Positions 22,871-34,610 are shown, numbered from the stretch's first letter. The stretch: 64,000 nt of DNA from Citrus sinensis (GCF_022201045.2 NC_068561.1:18540501-18604500); one strand, 5' to 3'. Notes: generated by a model from the letters alone, not told the origin. Numbers and translations: made by a program.

Positions 22871-24785
22871 CCACGAAGCTAATTCAAGCTGTGATCACTT
22901 CATTTTCATTGCCGCCATTTCTAGTTGCATCTAAACCCATCTCTTTTCTTCTTCTTCTTCTTCTTCTTCTTTTTTAATCTTTGTTCGGTTTTAATTTCAA
23001 GATTTATGTGATCTTGTTTTATGCTTACGTAAGAGAAGATGTTGCTGTTGTTGATATAATTGATATTTTATTTGATCATTATTTACCAATTTGCACATTA
23101 TCATTCACTTGGCCCTAAAATGTATTCAATCAATACAAATTATTTCATACATGACACGTCTTGACATGATGATAGTGAGACATATCAATTTTTATAAGAC
23201 ATTTTAGATATATTTATCTATAAAATAGATTGTAAGTGTGGTATTTTTCTCATTTTGATAATTTTTTTAAGATAAAATGATGCCACACAACAGCTGCTAC
23301 CTTTAACCCATGACTAGGCCTCGTTTTGGGTCTTTATACAGAAACAAGAGTTTCTGTTGGGCCCTGACGGATAGGCCTAACTTGTAAGTGTATCGCTGCA
23401 TACTATTTGCACTGTTTCTATTCAGCCCCCACTTTTTCTTTGCCTACCGGGCCCGTAATATTATGTTGATCTGTCATGTATTTTTAACTGAAATAGCCAG
23501 AAACTATAAAAAATAAAATTTTCCTACATATTTCAACGGTAATGCCGTAATGGTAACAAATTCTCTCTTCAAAAACTGTTTGTTGGTAGATTTTGGTAAA
23601 TATCTCCCTTTATAATTCTTTTTTTTTTTAAAAAAAAGGTTCGTACTTATAATTAAGCCACAAAAAATTACACTGTGCAATAGATAATAGAAAGAGAGAA
23701 TGGAGAAGCCATTAAAATTTATTCTAATAATAAGAGTAATATGATAAAGGCTTTCTATTGCTAAAACAGCAATAACTTAAATTACTATTATATAATTAAA
23801 TTGAAATACTTACTTCCTAATCCCTCTTCAATCAATTGAAAATTAAATAAAATTATTATATACTATAATTAAATCAATTTGATCAAATGAAAAATTACTT
23901 GTTGGTAATTTTTTTTTGTTTTTTTCCCTTTTTGTAGTTGTTGTTATTAATACTTTGTTGGTAAAGCTTCAATAAGGGGAATAAAATATTTTTCCGTTAA
24001 CAATTTCTTACATTAAAATAAAAGATAAATTAAAATATAAGAAAAACAGACACTCCAATGCAATGTGTTTTAGGTTGTAATGTATTAAAATTTGTATGTT
24101 TTTGAAGTGAATTGTAGGAAAATAATATACTATCTTTAAGACAATATTTTTTTCAATACAAAATATCTTAAAATGATAGCTAATGAAACGAATTTAGAAG
24201 TTAAAAAATAGGTTATAATGATTTAGTGTTGATATAAGTCACGAGGTTTTTACTTAGTATTGAATTAATAGTTATTAAAATAATTTTTTTTTTAAATGAG
24301 AGATAATAATAAATCATCACCTCGATTCAGTGCTCAGCTAAGAGCTCGGCTCCGAACTTTGAATGCCGAATAAATTAGGTATTGTATACTTTAATTAAAG
24401 TGGAATAAGGGGGTTAAAAGTATGCCTAATAAAAATTAGTCTTCAACAAGAAGCACGGCGCATACTCAATTTCCTCAGGGACACGTAAATGAAACTAGGC
24501 GCACGCAGACAAAACAGAAAACAGCTGCCGCCTTTACTAGCAAAAGTGCAAGGACTCGTGGTTTTGGCTTTACACGTTACAATAATAAAAAAGCAGAGCA
24601 TACAGTTTGCGAAACAGGAAAAGGAGAGAAACCGCTGCCCGCGGCTGGAACTGGAATAATTAAATACTATTTAATAGCTACAAAAATCAACCAACTGAAA
24701 CCAAATAGCTAGGCTTATGAAATCAAATCCATGGGCTCTCGTTTTCTTCTTTAATGCTCTTTTACCGCCTCTACTTTCGTAGTCC
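22871..24785. other. Intergenic, AT-rich; half of a dispersed repeat pair
   Basis: No gene is seen. A (CTT)n run at about 22943-22970 lies in the PKS 3'UTR. A segment at about 24030-24105 (caatgcaatgtgttttaggt and following bases) resembles one at about 63675-63745 in the last gene's intron, suggesting copies of an unnamed dispersed repeat. Confidence 0.45.
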
Positions 24786-24878
24786 TTATAAAAATAGCAT
24801 TAGCGTACAAGTCACCTGCAAATTACTTGAAAAATCTCACCTCCTTCACCAGAGAAAAGAAAGATCTCAGCAAATTTC

Positions 24879-25079
24879 ATGGCTTCTCTTGTACTTCTGG
24901 TTTCTGAGCTTCTTCGTATTCAAAACCCAGATTTGGGTTCTGTGGAAACAATACTATATTCTTGTTCACTCCCGGCACATGTTGCCACCAAAAATTTCTT
25001 GAGAAATGAAGCTGACAAAGACTTTGAAGCCAAAGATCTGCAAGAATCAAGGATTTGTGTCGATATGGTTTGGCCTTAA
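24879..25079 (+). CDS. Possible small protein (66 residues), unrecognised
   Basis: A 66-codon frame beginning MASLVLLVSELLRIQNPDLG follows a TATA-like box (tccttataaaaatag, ~24784) by about 90 bases, with an A/C-rich leader. The N-terminus is hydrophobic (residues 3-13). No family is recognised and no intron is needed. The arrangement of TATA, leader and ATG is what a real transcription unit would show, but a short frame of this size can arise by chance. Confidence 0.3.
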   Translation: MASLVLLVSELLRIQNPDLGSVETILYSCSLPAHVATKNFLRNEADKDFEAKDLQESRICVDMVWP

Positions 25080-25473
25080 TTACTCTCAAGACTGAAACTT
25101 AGTCTTCGTTCTTGCTGCCATGTTTTTTTTTTTTTTGGTTCTTGTAAATAGATCAAGTTATGTAATCACAAGCGAGAAAAAGACATCTGCATAGCCAAGA
25201 TTGAGCTAGACACTTCAAAGGTTTGGGAGTTTAAACAAGAAATTGGATGAGATTTTGTTGCTTAAATGTCTAGCATCATCGACTCATTTTTGTTATTCAC
25301 ATCTTGTAACACAATCATCATCATCTTTATTAATACAGCTTTTTATCTTTTTTTTTTTTTTTTTGGTTCTCCTTTTACTTGATTCAGATTCTGTACCACT
25401 CAATGACCGAACTAACATTAACCTAATTGCTTTGAGCATAATAACATCACATATTTGATGCAAAAAATAACCA

Positions 25474-25478
25474 CATCC
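25474..25478. repeat. Target-site duplication, left copy (CATCC)
   Basis: The five bases CATCC before the 5' LTR recur at 31051-31055 directly after the 3' LTR. A 5-bp duplication is the size expected of LTR retrotransposon integrase. Confidence 0.9.
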
Positions 25479-25962
25479 TGATACGGGCTTGCCAATTGAA
25501 TTGGATGCGAAGGACAATTTGCCAAGAGAGGATGAAAGAGCCAAAACTGTGACTAAGGAACCGAATGATGAATTCACAGAAGCAAAACAGCAGCTCCACT
25601 TTAGACCCGAGAGAGCCAAGAAACAGCCAAGCTGGATGAGGGACTATGCCACGTGAACCAGGACAGCAAAGGGTGGATGGATAATTTCTCTTAACAATTA
25701 TCTGAATTCTGTTATTATAATTTAGCCACTTTACAATTGCCAGCTCATATTTGTCTTTTAGCCTTAGAATACTCTAGAGGAGTCACGAGATATATATGTA
25801 AAAGGGAATATTGTGTAAGGAGGTTTTTTTGGATGAATGAAAAGTTCTTCTCTTCTTTTTCATCTCTGTCTTATTCTCTTTCTCTCATTTTGGAGCTGAC
25901 ACTCGCTCGAAGAGTGCTCGATCAGTGGTACAATTTCTGAATTCTAGCTGTAAAGTGTATCA
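25479..25962 (+). repeat. 5' LTR of the chromovirus
   Basis: 484 bp, TG...CA with 6-bp inverted ends (TGATAC/GTATCA). Its first ~180 bases are the same sequence that, in the 3' LTR, encodes the end of the polyprotein. A TATA-like tatatatgta lies at about 25790 and a poly(A)-signal-like aatgaaaag at about 25835. Confidence 0.92.
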
Positions 25963-25986
25963 TTGGTGCTTTCATTGATTCCTGCC

Positions 25987-28900
25987 ATGGCCGATTCTCA
26001 TGAGAGCAGCACATTAAAGGAACTTAGTGAGAAAATTGACAAACAAGCCTTATCTTTTCACCAGATGATGCAGCAATTTATGACTGCAGTAGATACCCGT
26101 TTTGATGAAATTCGATCTAAAATACCTGAGACTCCAACAAACGTGCCTAGTTCTTCGAAACAACCATTCACAGTGCCACCACTTTCATCTAGCCCATCCG
26201 ATGGGCGAGATCTCTCCCTGATGGCCAAATCCATGAAGATGGAAGTTCCACGTTTTGATGGTTCTGATCCACACGGCTGGGTATTTCGAGTGGAGGAGTT
26301 TTTCGAGTTTCATGGTACTCCAGAACACCAACGCCTCCGTATCGTTTCCTTTCACATGGAGGGTCGAGCAGCTGGCTGGTATCAGTGGATGAAATCCAAC
26401 AATTTACTCACCACTTGGAGAGAATTTTTGGCTAATCTGAAGTATCGTTTTGCCACTACTCTTTATGATGATCCACAAGGTGAACTATCTAAACTCACCC
26501 AAACCACCACTGTTGCTGAATTTCAGTCGGCTTTTGAAGAACTCATGAACAGAGTTACTGGCGTCTCCGAGCAACTTCTCATCAGTTTTTTCATCACTGG
26601 CCTGCAGCAAGACATCAGGAGAGAACTTCTCTTTAATCGGCCAGCAACACTCATGGCCACCTTTGCTATGGCTCGAGCGCTCGAAGCCAAATTTAATGAC
26701 ACTAAACCACACACTCGCTCTTGGTCTAAATGGCAGCCACAATCCACATTTCCCTCCATGCCAACAACACAAACCAGAACCGTTCCTTTACCCCTGTTGT
26801 CCCAGTCACATTCCTCCACCATAAGTGCTAACCCACCATCATCAAAACCTCCACCACCTCACAGTCACAATAAAACAAACACTTTACCCGCACTTCTTCC
26901 TACACCAAATTTGCCTATCCGTCGGTTGTCCCCTGCTGAGCTACACGAGAGACGTGAGAAAGGTCTCTGTTACTCTTGTGACCAGAAATACAGCCCCAAT
27001 CACCGTTGCAATCGTCGGTTCTTGTTACTTATCGGAGTCGAAGATAATCAATTAGATCCAGCCAATGAAGGGGAACCACCAGACGAGGAAGACTCCGCTG
27101 TCACTGGTGATATTTCAAGCCTGAATGCTCTCGCTGGACAAGCAAATCCTCGCTCCCTTCGTTTACAGGGCAAGATTGGATCCCAAACATTCCAAATATT
27201 AATTGACAGCGGCAGTACTCATAACTTTATCAAACCATCAGTGGCGGAACGTGCCGGCGTCGCGATTCAGCCCACAACTCCCTTTCGCGTCTACATAGGA
27301 AATGGTGATTTTTTGTTGTGCACTCAATTTTGCCAGCACGTTCAATTAACACTGCAAGGCACGGAGTTTCCCATGGACCTTTTTGTGTTGCCCATTGAAG
27401 GAGCTGATATTGTTCTTGGAATACAGTGGTTGCAACAACTAGGACGGGTATCACATGATTATTCGGCTCTTTCCATGGAATTTTCTTTTAATGGAAAATC
27501 AGTGACTCTTCAAGGTGACTTGTCCACATCTCCGACTTTAGTAACTTATAACCAATTTCGAGCTCTGATCCACCGCGCTGCGATTTCAAGTTTTTGTGCT
27601 CTTCAACCATTACCTTCACTACAAACAGAGCCCCCTCCAAGCCAAACACTTCTCTCCCATTTAGAATTTCCAACCGATTTACCACCCCAATTCCGTGACC
27701 TTCTCCAACAACATCATCATCTATTTTTATCACCTACAACACTTCCACCACACAGGATTATAGACCACAAAATACACCTCCTCCCTAACACTTCCCCTGT
27801 CAATGTGCGACCCTACCGATACCCACACTTCCAGAAGAATGAAATGGAGAAACTAATTAAAGAGATGTCTGACCAGGGAATCATCAGACCTAGCCAAAGC
27901 CCTTTCTCTTCCCCAGTGCTTTTAGTAAAAAAGAAAGATGGCACGTATCGTTTTTGTGTGGATTATCGTGCTCTAAACGCGGTTACAATTCCGGACAAAT
28001 TTCCAATTCCTACTGTCGACGAACTCTTTGATGAACTTGGCAAGGCTACGGTCTTCAGTAAATTGGATTTGAGGGCTGGTTACCATCAGATTCGGGTCCA
28101 CTCTCGAGACATTTACAAAACCGCATTTCGGACACATGAAGGCCATTATGAATTTCTGGTTATGCCGTTCGGTTTGACGAATGCACCCTCCACGTTCCAA
28201 GCCGCGATGAATCAGATCTTTGCTGCCTATCTTCGGAAATTTGTGATCGTCTTCTTCGACGACATCTTGGTTTATAGCGCTACCATGGCTGACCATTTAG
28301 TTCACCTTGAACAGGTATTGTTATGTTTGCAAATGCATAAATTCTTTGTTAAATTGAGCAAATGCCTCTTTTGTAAGTCAAGTATTGAATATCTTGGCCA
28401 TATTATTTCTGCTATGGGAGTACAAGCGGATCCCCAAAAGGTGACTGCCATGCTCGAGTGGCCACTACCGCACAGTACCAAGCAGTTGAGAGGTTTCTTA
28501 GGCCTTACGGGATACTACCGACGGTTCATTCGTGGATACGCTTCATTGGCTGCCCCTTTAACTGACTTGCTATGTAAAGATGCGTTTCACTGGAATTCTG
28601 AAGCCACAACAGCATTTGCATCTCTGAAGCAAGCAATGGTTCAAGCTCCGGTGCTCAAACTACCAGATTTTGATTCCGAATTTGTGATTGAAACAGATGC
28701 CAGTAACGTGGGGATTGGAGCAGTACTTATGCAACAAGGCCATCCCGTGGCTTATTTCAGCAAAAAAATTGGGCCCAAACTGAAAGCTTCATCCACATAT
28801 TTAAAAGAATTGCACGCTATCGTAGAAGCAGTCTCTAAATGGCGGCAATATCTCTTGGGCAGGTTCTTTGTAATACGCACAGACCATCGAAGCATCAAGG

Positions 28901-30744
28901 AACTACTACAGCAAGTGATTCAGACTCCTGATCAGCAGGTTTATTTACGGAAGTTACTTGGTTTTCAATTTCGGATTGAGTATAAACCGGGGCATGCAAA
29001 CCGAGCAGCTGATGCTTTATCCCGAGTCCATGCAGCTTCTGACGAAATAGAGCCAATTGACAGCACGTATACAAGCTCTTTTTGTTTATCTCTTCACAGT
29101 AGCCCTTCCTTCAATCTCCTTACGGAACTATTACGGGAAAATTCAACTTGTCATGATATTCTCAAGCTTCATCACCAAGTTTCTTCCGGGCATGTCATGG
29201 CTGACTATTCTATTCATAATGGAATACTTCTCTACAAAGGAAAATATTTTATAAGTGCTGAATCTTCATTGAAGACAATCTTATTAAAGGAATTTCATTC
29301 AACTCCACTAGCTGGGCACGTTGGCATCCATAGGACTTACATTCGCTTGTCAGCAAATTTTTTTTGGGTTCACATGCGACGGGATGTTGAGAAATTTGTC
29401 ACCGAGTGCTTAATATGTCAACAAACAAAATATTCAACTAAAGCCCCTGCTGGTCTCCTTCAACCGTTACATATCCCAAGTTTGGTTTGGGACGAAATCA
29501 CTATGGATTTCATAACCGGCTTGCCCTTGTCTCGCGGTTATTCGGCTATATTGGTTGTGGTCGATAGGCTAACAAAATCAGCCCATTTCGGACCATTACC
29601 AGGTAACTTCACAGCTCATAAAACTGCAGAGTTATTTGTCGAAATTGTGGTTAAAATTCATGGCTTCCCCAGCTCTGTTATTTCGGATCGCGATCCTGTG
29701 TTCTTGAGTCAGTTTTGGAATCGGCTGTTGACCCTTAGTGGCACATCGTTACACCACAGTACGGCCTATCATCCGCAAACGGACGGCCAAACGGAGGTTG
29801 TCAATCGTAGTCTTGAGCAATATCTTCGTGCATTCACACAAGACAAACCGAAAACTTGGGTTTCACTTCTCAGTTGGGCAGAATTCTGTTACAATTCCAG
29901 CTACCATAGTGGCTTGAAAATGACCCCATATCAGGCTTTGTTTGGTCGACTCCCGCCCACAATTCCTCCATATGTGAAGAGCTCTACTTCAATCCAAGCT
30001 TTGGATGAAATCCTGCTCGAGCGTGATAAGCTGCTGAAATCCTTGAAAGATAACTTGCGTCAAGCTCAGCATCGGATGGCCCAAAAAGCTAATACTCATC
30101 GCCGGGAAGTTCAATTTTCTGTCGGAGATAAGGTGCTGGTCAAGCTCCAACCGTACCGCCAGTATACAGTAGCTTCACGTTCCTGTCATAAATTGGCCAA
30201 GCGCTATTATGGGCCTTTTGTAGTCATCGCTCGCATCGGTCCTGTTGCTTATAAGCTTGAGTTACCCCCGGCATCAAAAATTCATCCTGTTTTTCATGTT
30301 TCCTTACTTAAGCCATTTCATGGCTCCACTCCTCAAGAAATCTCTCCACTCCCAGAATATAGCATTGACAATCACCCTTTGACTTTACCAGCAGCAATTT
30401 GTGCTACTCGCATAGTGTTCCAGCAAGGAAAATTGGTTCCACAAGTCTTGGTGCAGTGGACAGATGGTGCTCCTGAAAACGCCACTTGGGAAAATTTTGG
30501 AGCTTTTTGTCAACAATATCCTGCTTTCAACCTTGAGGACAAGGTTAGTTTCCAAGAAGGGGAAAATGATACGGGCTTGCCAATTGAATTGGATGCGAAG
30601 GACAATTTGCCAAGAGAGGATGAAAGAGCCAAAACTGTGACTAAGGAACCGAATGATGAATTCACAGAAGCAAAACAGCAGCTCCACTTTAGACCCGAGA
30701 GAGCCAAGAAACAGCCAAGCTGGATGAGGGACTATGCCACGTGA
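25987..30744 (+). CDS. Chromovirus gag-pol polyprotein
   Basis: One frame of about 1,585 residues, fossil or recently active element protein. In order: a coiled-coil-like N-terminus, a retrotransposon gag domain (about residues 80-240), a Cys/His knuckle-like segment (CYSCDQKYSPNHRC), a retropepsin-type protease (LIDSGSTHNFI), reverse transcriptase (FFDDILVY core), RNase H (IETDASNVGIGAVL), an HHCC zinc-binding region and integrase core (WDEITMDFITGLP, then the D and E motifs), and a C-terminal chromodomain-like segment (VLVQWTDGAPENATWENF). The ATG lies only 24 bases after the 5' LTR, and the stop is about 178 bases inside the 3' LTR. Confidence 0.93.
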   Translation: MADSHESSTLKELSEKIDKQALSFHQMMQQFMTAVDTRFDEIRSKIPETPTNVPSSSKQPFTVPPLSSSPSDGRDLSLMAKSMKMEVPRFDGSDPHGWVFRVEEFFEFHGTPEHQRLRIVSFHMEGRAAGWYQWMKSNNLLTTWREFLANLKYRFATTLYDDPQGELSKLTQTTTVAEFQSAFEELMNRVTGVSEQLLISFFITGLQQDIRRELLFNRPATLMATFAMARALEAKFNDTKPHTRSWSKWQPQSTFPSMPTTQTRTVPLPLLSQSHSSTISANPPSSKPPPPHSHNKTNTLPALLPTPNLPIRRLSPAELHERREKGLCYSCDQKYSPNHRCNRRFLLLIGVEDNQLDPANEGEPPDEEDSAVTGDISSLNALAGQANPRSLRLQGKIGSQTFQILIDSGSTHNFIKPSVAERAGVAIQPTTPFRVYIGNGDFLLCTQFCQHVQLTLQGTEFPMDLFVLPIEGADIVLGIQWLQQLGRVSHDYSALSMEFSFNGKSVTLQGDLSTSPTLVTYNQFRALIHRAAISSFCALQPLPSLQTEPPPSQTLLSHLEFPTDLPPQFRDLLQQHHHLFLSPTTLPPHRIIDHKIHLLPNTSPVNVRPYRYPHFQKNEMEKLIKEMSDQGIIRPSQSPFSSPVLLVKKKDGTYRFCVDYRALNAVTIPDKFPIPTVDELFDELGKATVFSKLDLRAGYHQIRVHSRDIYKTAFRTHEGHYEFLVMPFGLTNAPSTFQAAMNQIFAAYLRKFVIVFFDDILVYSATMADHLVHLEQVLLCLQMHKFFVKLSKCLFCKSSIEYLGHIISAMGVQADPQKVTAMLEWPLPHSTKQLRGFLGLTGYYRRFIRGYASLAAPLTDLLCKDAFHWNSEATTAFASLKQAMVQAPVLKLPDFDSEFVIETDASNVGIGAVLMQQGHPVAYFSKKIGPKLKASSTYLKELHAIVEAVSKWRQYLLGRFFVIRTDHRSIKELLQQVIQTPDQQVYLRKLLGFQFRIEYKPGHANRAADALSRVHAASDEIEPIDSTYTSSFCLSLHSSPSFNLLTELLRENSTCHDILKLHHQVSSGHVMADYSIHNGILLYKGKYFISAESSLKTILLKEFHSTPLAGHVGIHRTYIRLSANFFWVHMRRDVEKFVTECLICQQTKYSTKAPAGLLQPLHIPSLVWDEITMDFITGLPLSRGYSAILVVVDRLTKSAHFGPLPGNFTAHKTAELFVEIVVKIHGFPSSVISDRDPVFLSQFWNRLLTLSGTSLHHSTAYHPQTDGQTEVVNRSLEQYLRAFTQDKPKTWVSLLSWAEFCYNSSYHSGLKMTPYQALFGRLPPTIPPYVKSSTSIQALDEILLERDKLLKSLKDNLRQAQHRMAQKANTHRREVQFSVGDKVLVKLQPYRQYTVASRSCHKLAKRYYGPFVVIARIGPVAYKLELPPASKIHPVFHVSLLKPFHGSTPQEISPLPEYSIDNHPLTLPAAICATRIVFQQGKLVPQVLVQWTDGAPENATWENFGAFCQQYPAFNLEDKVSFQEGENDTGLPIELDAKDNLPREDERAKTVTKEPNDEFTEAKQQLHFRPERAKKQPSWMRDYAT

Positions 30745-31050
30745 ACCAGGACAGCAAAGGGTGGATGGATAATTTCTCTTAACAATTATCTGAATTCTGT
30801 TATTATAATTTAGCCACTTTACAATTGCCAGCTCATATTTGTCTTTTAGCCTTAGAATACTCTAGAGGAGTCACGAGATATATATGTAAAAGGGAATATT
30901 GTGTAAGGAGGTTTTTTTGGATGAATGAAAAGTTCTTCTCTTCTTTTTCATCTCTGTCTTATTCTCTTTCTCTCATTTTGGAGCTGACACTCGCTCGAAG
31001 AGTGCTCGATCAGTGGTACAATTTCTGAATTCTAGCTGTAAAGTGTATCA
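30567..31050 (+). repeat. 3' LTR of the chromovirus
   Basis: Same length and, as far as can be read, same sequence as the 5' LTR. Its first 178 bases are also the last coding bases of gag-pol. It is followed at once by CATCC, the right copy of the target duplication. Confidence 0.92.
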
Positions 31051-32733
31051 CATCCTCACTTCTCAGCACAGAGGGCTTCGATGTTGATGTGTTTTTGCAT
31101 TTTGCTGTGGTAAAGGGCTTTGTTCTGTTGAAAGATGCCTGGGCAATGGGGCTAGTTGATATTCCCAGTACTTAAACAGAACTTTATTGCTTAGTTCCCT
31201 TCTTTTTGCCGAAAGAAGCACGATAAAGTGACGCCTAGTACAAGAAATTATCGTCCCTAGTTGAGAGCTTTACGTGAAAATGAACTAATAACATTTTTGA
31301 ACCCCTGACAAAAAGGCTACATTTACACAATAAAATGTGAAACCTCATTCCACTGTTAGAACTGTCCCTATGACGGATGTTCAAGTGTTAATCGAAGGAC
31401 ATAAAGACGCCAAAGCCACGTCACGTCAAGGGAAGAAATGGGGGAGTGGTGACGAATTAATTTGGCATTCTGCAGCTTCAACCATTCCACTGTTCCTTGC
31501 CTTCATATATTTCATTATCCACAAAAACAAACGAGTAGTACTCACAAACTAAGACTTGAAAAGATCTCACTCAATTGGCCGCAATGATAAATTTAATTGA
31601 AAATGCAGACTAAATTGTCCTTATGTAGCTTCAGCTACTCCACAAGTTTAACCTATTACATAAAAGTATCTCAAATATATATCAGCAAAACCTTCAAAAC
31701 AATTAAAACCTGTAAGGGTTAATACTAGAAGAGAAAATGCAGCATGTAACGCAGTAGAGTTGTATCATGTACAGCCATAAACTATGAACAAAGATTACGA
31801 TCTAAACTCCACATGCATGTTTAATTTGAAGATTTCATTTTTTCAGAATATGTTTCCCACCATGGGAATAACCAGGGTTATTCAGGCAAAACACTGCAGT
31901 AATTCATTATCATAGACAGGAAGAAGACAACGGCAAAGATCAATGATTTAACACACAAGAATGAGTGAATGACAACAGCAAGTGAGAAACCACGCACAAT
32001 CCTTTTTATTAGAGATCCTTTCTTAAATGCGAACATTAAATAAGCTTGAAAAATATTGGTAATTGACCCAATACACGTCCATCTAACGGAAAACAGCGGT
32101 CAGTTTGATGCATGTGTGGAGCACTTGAGGAAACAGAGCATCCACAGAATGCCTAAATTTGGAAAAAAATATTTGCATTTGACGAAGAGGACTTTGAGCG
32201 TTCAGATACAAAGCATCAATTAACCTTACAAGATACATCAACCATCACATATGCTCAACTTGCAATACCAAATTAAATTACCCATCTCCAGGGTTGGATT
32301 TGTCTTCAATCAGATGAATGCTGGAGAGAATATAATTGAAAGAATGGCATCATCTACTATGCGAGTTAAGGCTCCTTACAGGTGCTCAACATGACACCAC
32401 AAAAGAAAATACAATATCAAAGACACATCACCAACATATATGCAAACAACCAATTCTCACAGCATGCAGTGCAACAACTCACAAAATATGAAATCTAACA
32501 TCATCTGCGTATTTTCTCAAGCTTATTCCTCATTTAAGAACTTAACTGAAAGTAGTAAACATAGAGACATATAACAGCTTTATAAGTACAGACCACAAAG
32601 CAGAACTTTGTTCGAATGATAATGATCATAATCCACATTATAAACGCAGTGAAATCATCAAATGAAAATAAGAACACAGTACACAATTACACAAATATTA
32701 GGCTTAATTAATTATTTAGAATAAAACACCACC
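31051..32733. other. Intergenic, right of the retrotransposon
   Basis: No gene is recognised. A 71-codon frame at 31337-31552 lacks family features. The right part (32000-32733) is likely the 3'UTR side of the next, leftward-reading gene. Confidence 0.45.
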
Positions 32734-33294
32734 TCACGCAGCTTCCTTAGATGGAATCTTCTCATATGCCATCTTCTCATATCCCATCTTCTTAGGGCTC
32801 AGATCATCATCATGATCATCAACATCACTGAATTCCTCATACGAATTGCGAGAATCGTGACGATTAGCAAAGAGGCTCCACACCAAATACATGGTAACGG
32901 CAGTAAGCGAACCACACCCAACGCCGAAAAGCAAAGCAACGACGACGCTAAGAATGTCCTTGGTCCGGTCCCGTAGAGAGGAGAAGTCGTACTCGAAGGG
33001 CAAAACGCGGCGTTTTGGCTCGTGGATGAGGTGCTGCTCCCGATCGTCCATTGAAGGGAGAATCGGACGGTCGAGGAAGATTAAGGGACGGTGGGGGCTG
33101 AACTGGCGAATTTCGGTGAAGATTGTGACGAATCCAGCGGGGTTCTCGGAGTTAGGGTTAGTGTTACGGGGATTGAAATGGATCGAGTACGAGGAAATGA
33201 AGAGGGTTTTGCATGGCCTTCCGGAGGCTGAAATTGAGAGGACGCCGATGAATATTGTGAGAGCTAAGAGGAGACGCTGAGTCGATGACGCCAT
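32734..33294 (-). CDS. Single-pass membrane protein of unknown function
   Basis: A single-exon frame of 186 residues starting at the ATG at 33294. Residues 1-25 (MASSTQRLLLALTIFIGVLS...) form a signal peptide. A lumenal/extracellular part of ~90 residues follows, then a transmembrane segment at about 114-137 (SVVVALLFGVGCGSLTAVTM). The cytosolic tail is short and strongly acidic (SDVDDHDDDLSPKK), with a threefold YEK motif (GYEKMAYEKIPSKEAA). Topology suggests a type I membrane protein. No named family was recognised. Higher GC and an uninterrupted frame support a real gene. Confidence 0.75.
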   Translation of the reverse strand: MASSTQRLLLALTIFIGVLSISASGRPCKTLFISSYSIHFNPRNTNPNSENPAGFVTIFTEIRQFSPHRPLIFLDRPILPSMDDREQHLIHEPKRRVLPFEYDFSSLRDRTKDILSVVVALLFGVGCGSLTAVTMYLVWSLFANRHDSRNSYEEFSDVDDHDDDLSPKKMGYEKMAYEKIPSKEAA

Positions 33295-33509
33295 TGATTC
33301 GTACCACACAGCTTCGATTGGAAATGGAGCCTCAGCCTCTGATTGATTCTAATTCAACTCTCGAATTTTTTGACTTCTCTTGGGGGTATTGATGGTAAAT
33401 ACGGAAAAGTCTTCTGGTCATATTGGAATATTACTTATATATCCACCATTTTGCGTTGCGTACAAATACTCACAACTTGATCAATATTTTTTAAAGTAAA
33501 ATTTTACAA

Positions 33510-34610
33510 AGCGCTCCTTAAATTGTACTTAAAAATCAAGTAAATCACTTGTTTGCGTAATTAGTCAGAAAAATCCTTCTCGAGTTCGATAGGGACTTTT
33601 TTTTTTTAATTTTAATAAATACTGATTTAAATGAAGTAGAAATATATATATTAATGTAAATAGAAGAAACCCTAATTTAATTTTAAAAAATGTAGCCATT
33701 TTAGTCTTAGCCATCATGTAACGCCTTTGACTATTTAAATGATATTATTTTTGTGGAGTTTAAAGAATGTAATTTACTTAATAGTGGTTGTTCTATTCTA
33801 TATGTTCAATTGCTATTTTTTTAGAGACCACATACACTCCACTGGATTTCTGGCTTCTTAGCTATATCTTGTTGAGTAGGCTGAATCCCTTGTTTCTAAT
33901 CCTTCTCATAAGCTATGCTTGAAGAATAGTTATCCTTTTTATGTAAAAAATCAAAATTTTAATACTCGTAGTTTGAGGGAAAATTGAAGAAGAAAATAGA
34001 AGAAAAGTCAACAATATTAAGTGAAGGAAGTATCTCAAGTCAAACATAAATACTTTTTGAGAAAAAGAGCAGTTTTAATAGATTTGTCTAATTCAAAGAA
34101 CAAAAGCAGAATTCAAAAATATTAAGTTAAATTTATCACTCTTCAATTGTCCTCTAAAATGTAGTAGGACACTCAACTAGTAATTAGTTAGAAAATTTAT
34201 TTTCGAATTTGATATTTTTTAATTTAAAATTAATAATTCAAATGAACTAAAAATATATTAACATAAACAATGAAATGCTAATAAAAAAAAATCCATAAGT
34301 CTTTCACTCTTTGCCATCAGAAAACGCCCTTAGCCCTTACTTAAATGGTATGTTTTTTTTGTGGAGTTTAAGGAATGCATTTTACTTGATGAAACTGCCC
34401 CTAAGTTTCTAAACTTGTGGGACTACGTCTTGTAGGCAGGTTGAGTCCCTTGTTTTCTGATCCTTCTCAGAAGATAGAAGCTAGCTACACTTGAAGGATA
34501 TAGCATTCATGAATTATTAATTTATTAGTGTCAAAATTTGAGCTTATCAGAAAAATTGTACTTTTTATTAAAAAAAATCAAAATTTTAATACTTGTAATT
34601 AATAAAGAAA
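33510..34610. repeat. Old direct duplication, two ~470-bp copies
   Basis: Copy 1 (about 33510-33980) and copy 2 (about 34140-34610) share ordered landmarks: tttttgtggagtttaa(a/g)gaatg, gttgagt(a/c)...cccttgttt, gatccttctca(t/g)aag, and aaaatcaaaattttaatac at the end. They differ at many positions. The copies are not coding. Confidence 0.7.

Larger units (their letters stand above)
25479..31050 (+). mobile_element. Ty3/Gypsy chromovirus LTR retrotransposon, whole and young
   Basis: The element is 5,572 bp, with 484-bp LTRs at 25479-25962 and 30567-31050 that begin TGATAC and end GTATCA. The LTRs look identical by eye and a CATCC duplication flanks them. One uninterrupted gag-pol frame fills the interior. 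A purine tract (30554-30566) abuts the 3' LTR. The bases after the 5' LTR (ttggtgctttcattg) do not match the common initiator-Met primer site, so the primer is uncertain. Identical LTRs mean very recent insertion. No breaks were noticed. The domain order RT-RNase H-integrase-chromodomain places it among chromoviruses; the clade was not resolved. Confidence 0.95.

Noticed and set aside
28000-30700. Minus-strand frames across the retrotransposon
   Set aside because: They are shadows of the gag-pol frame.
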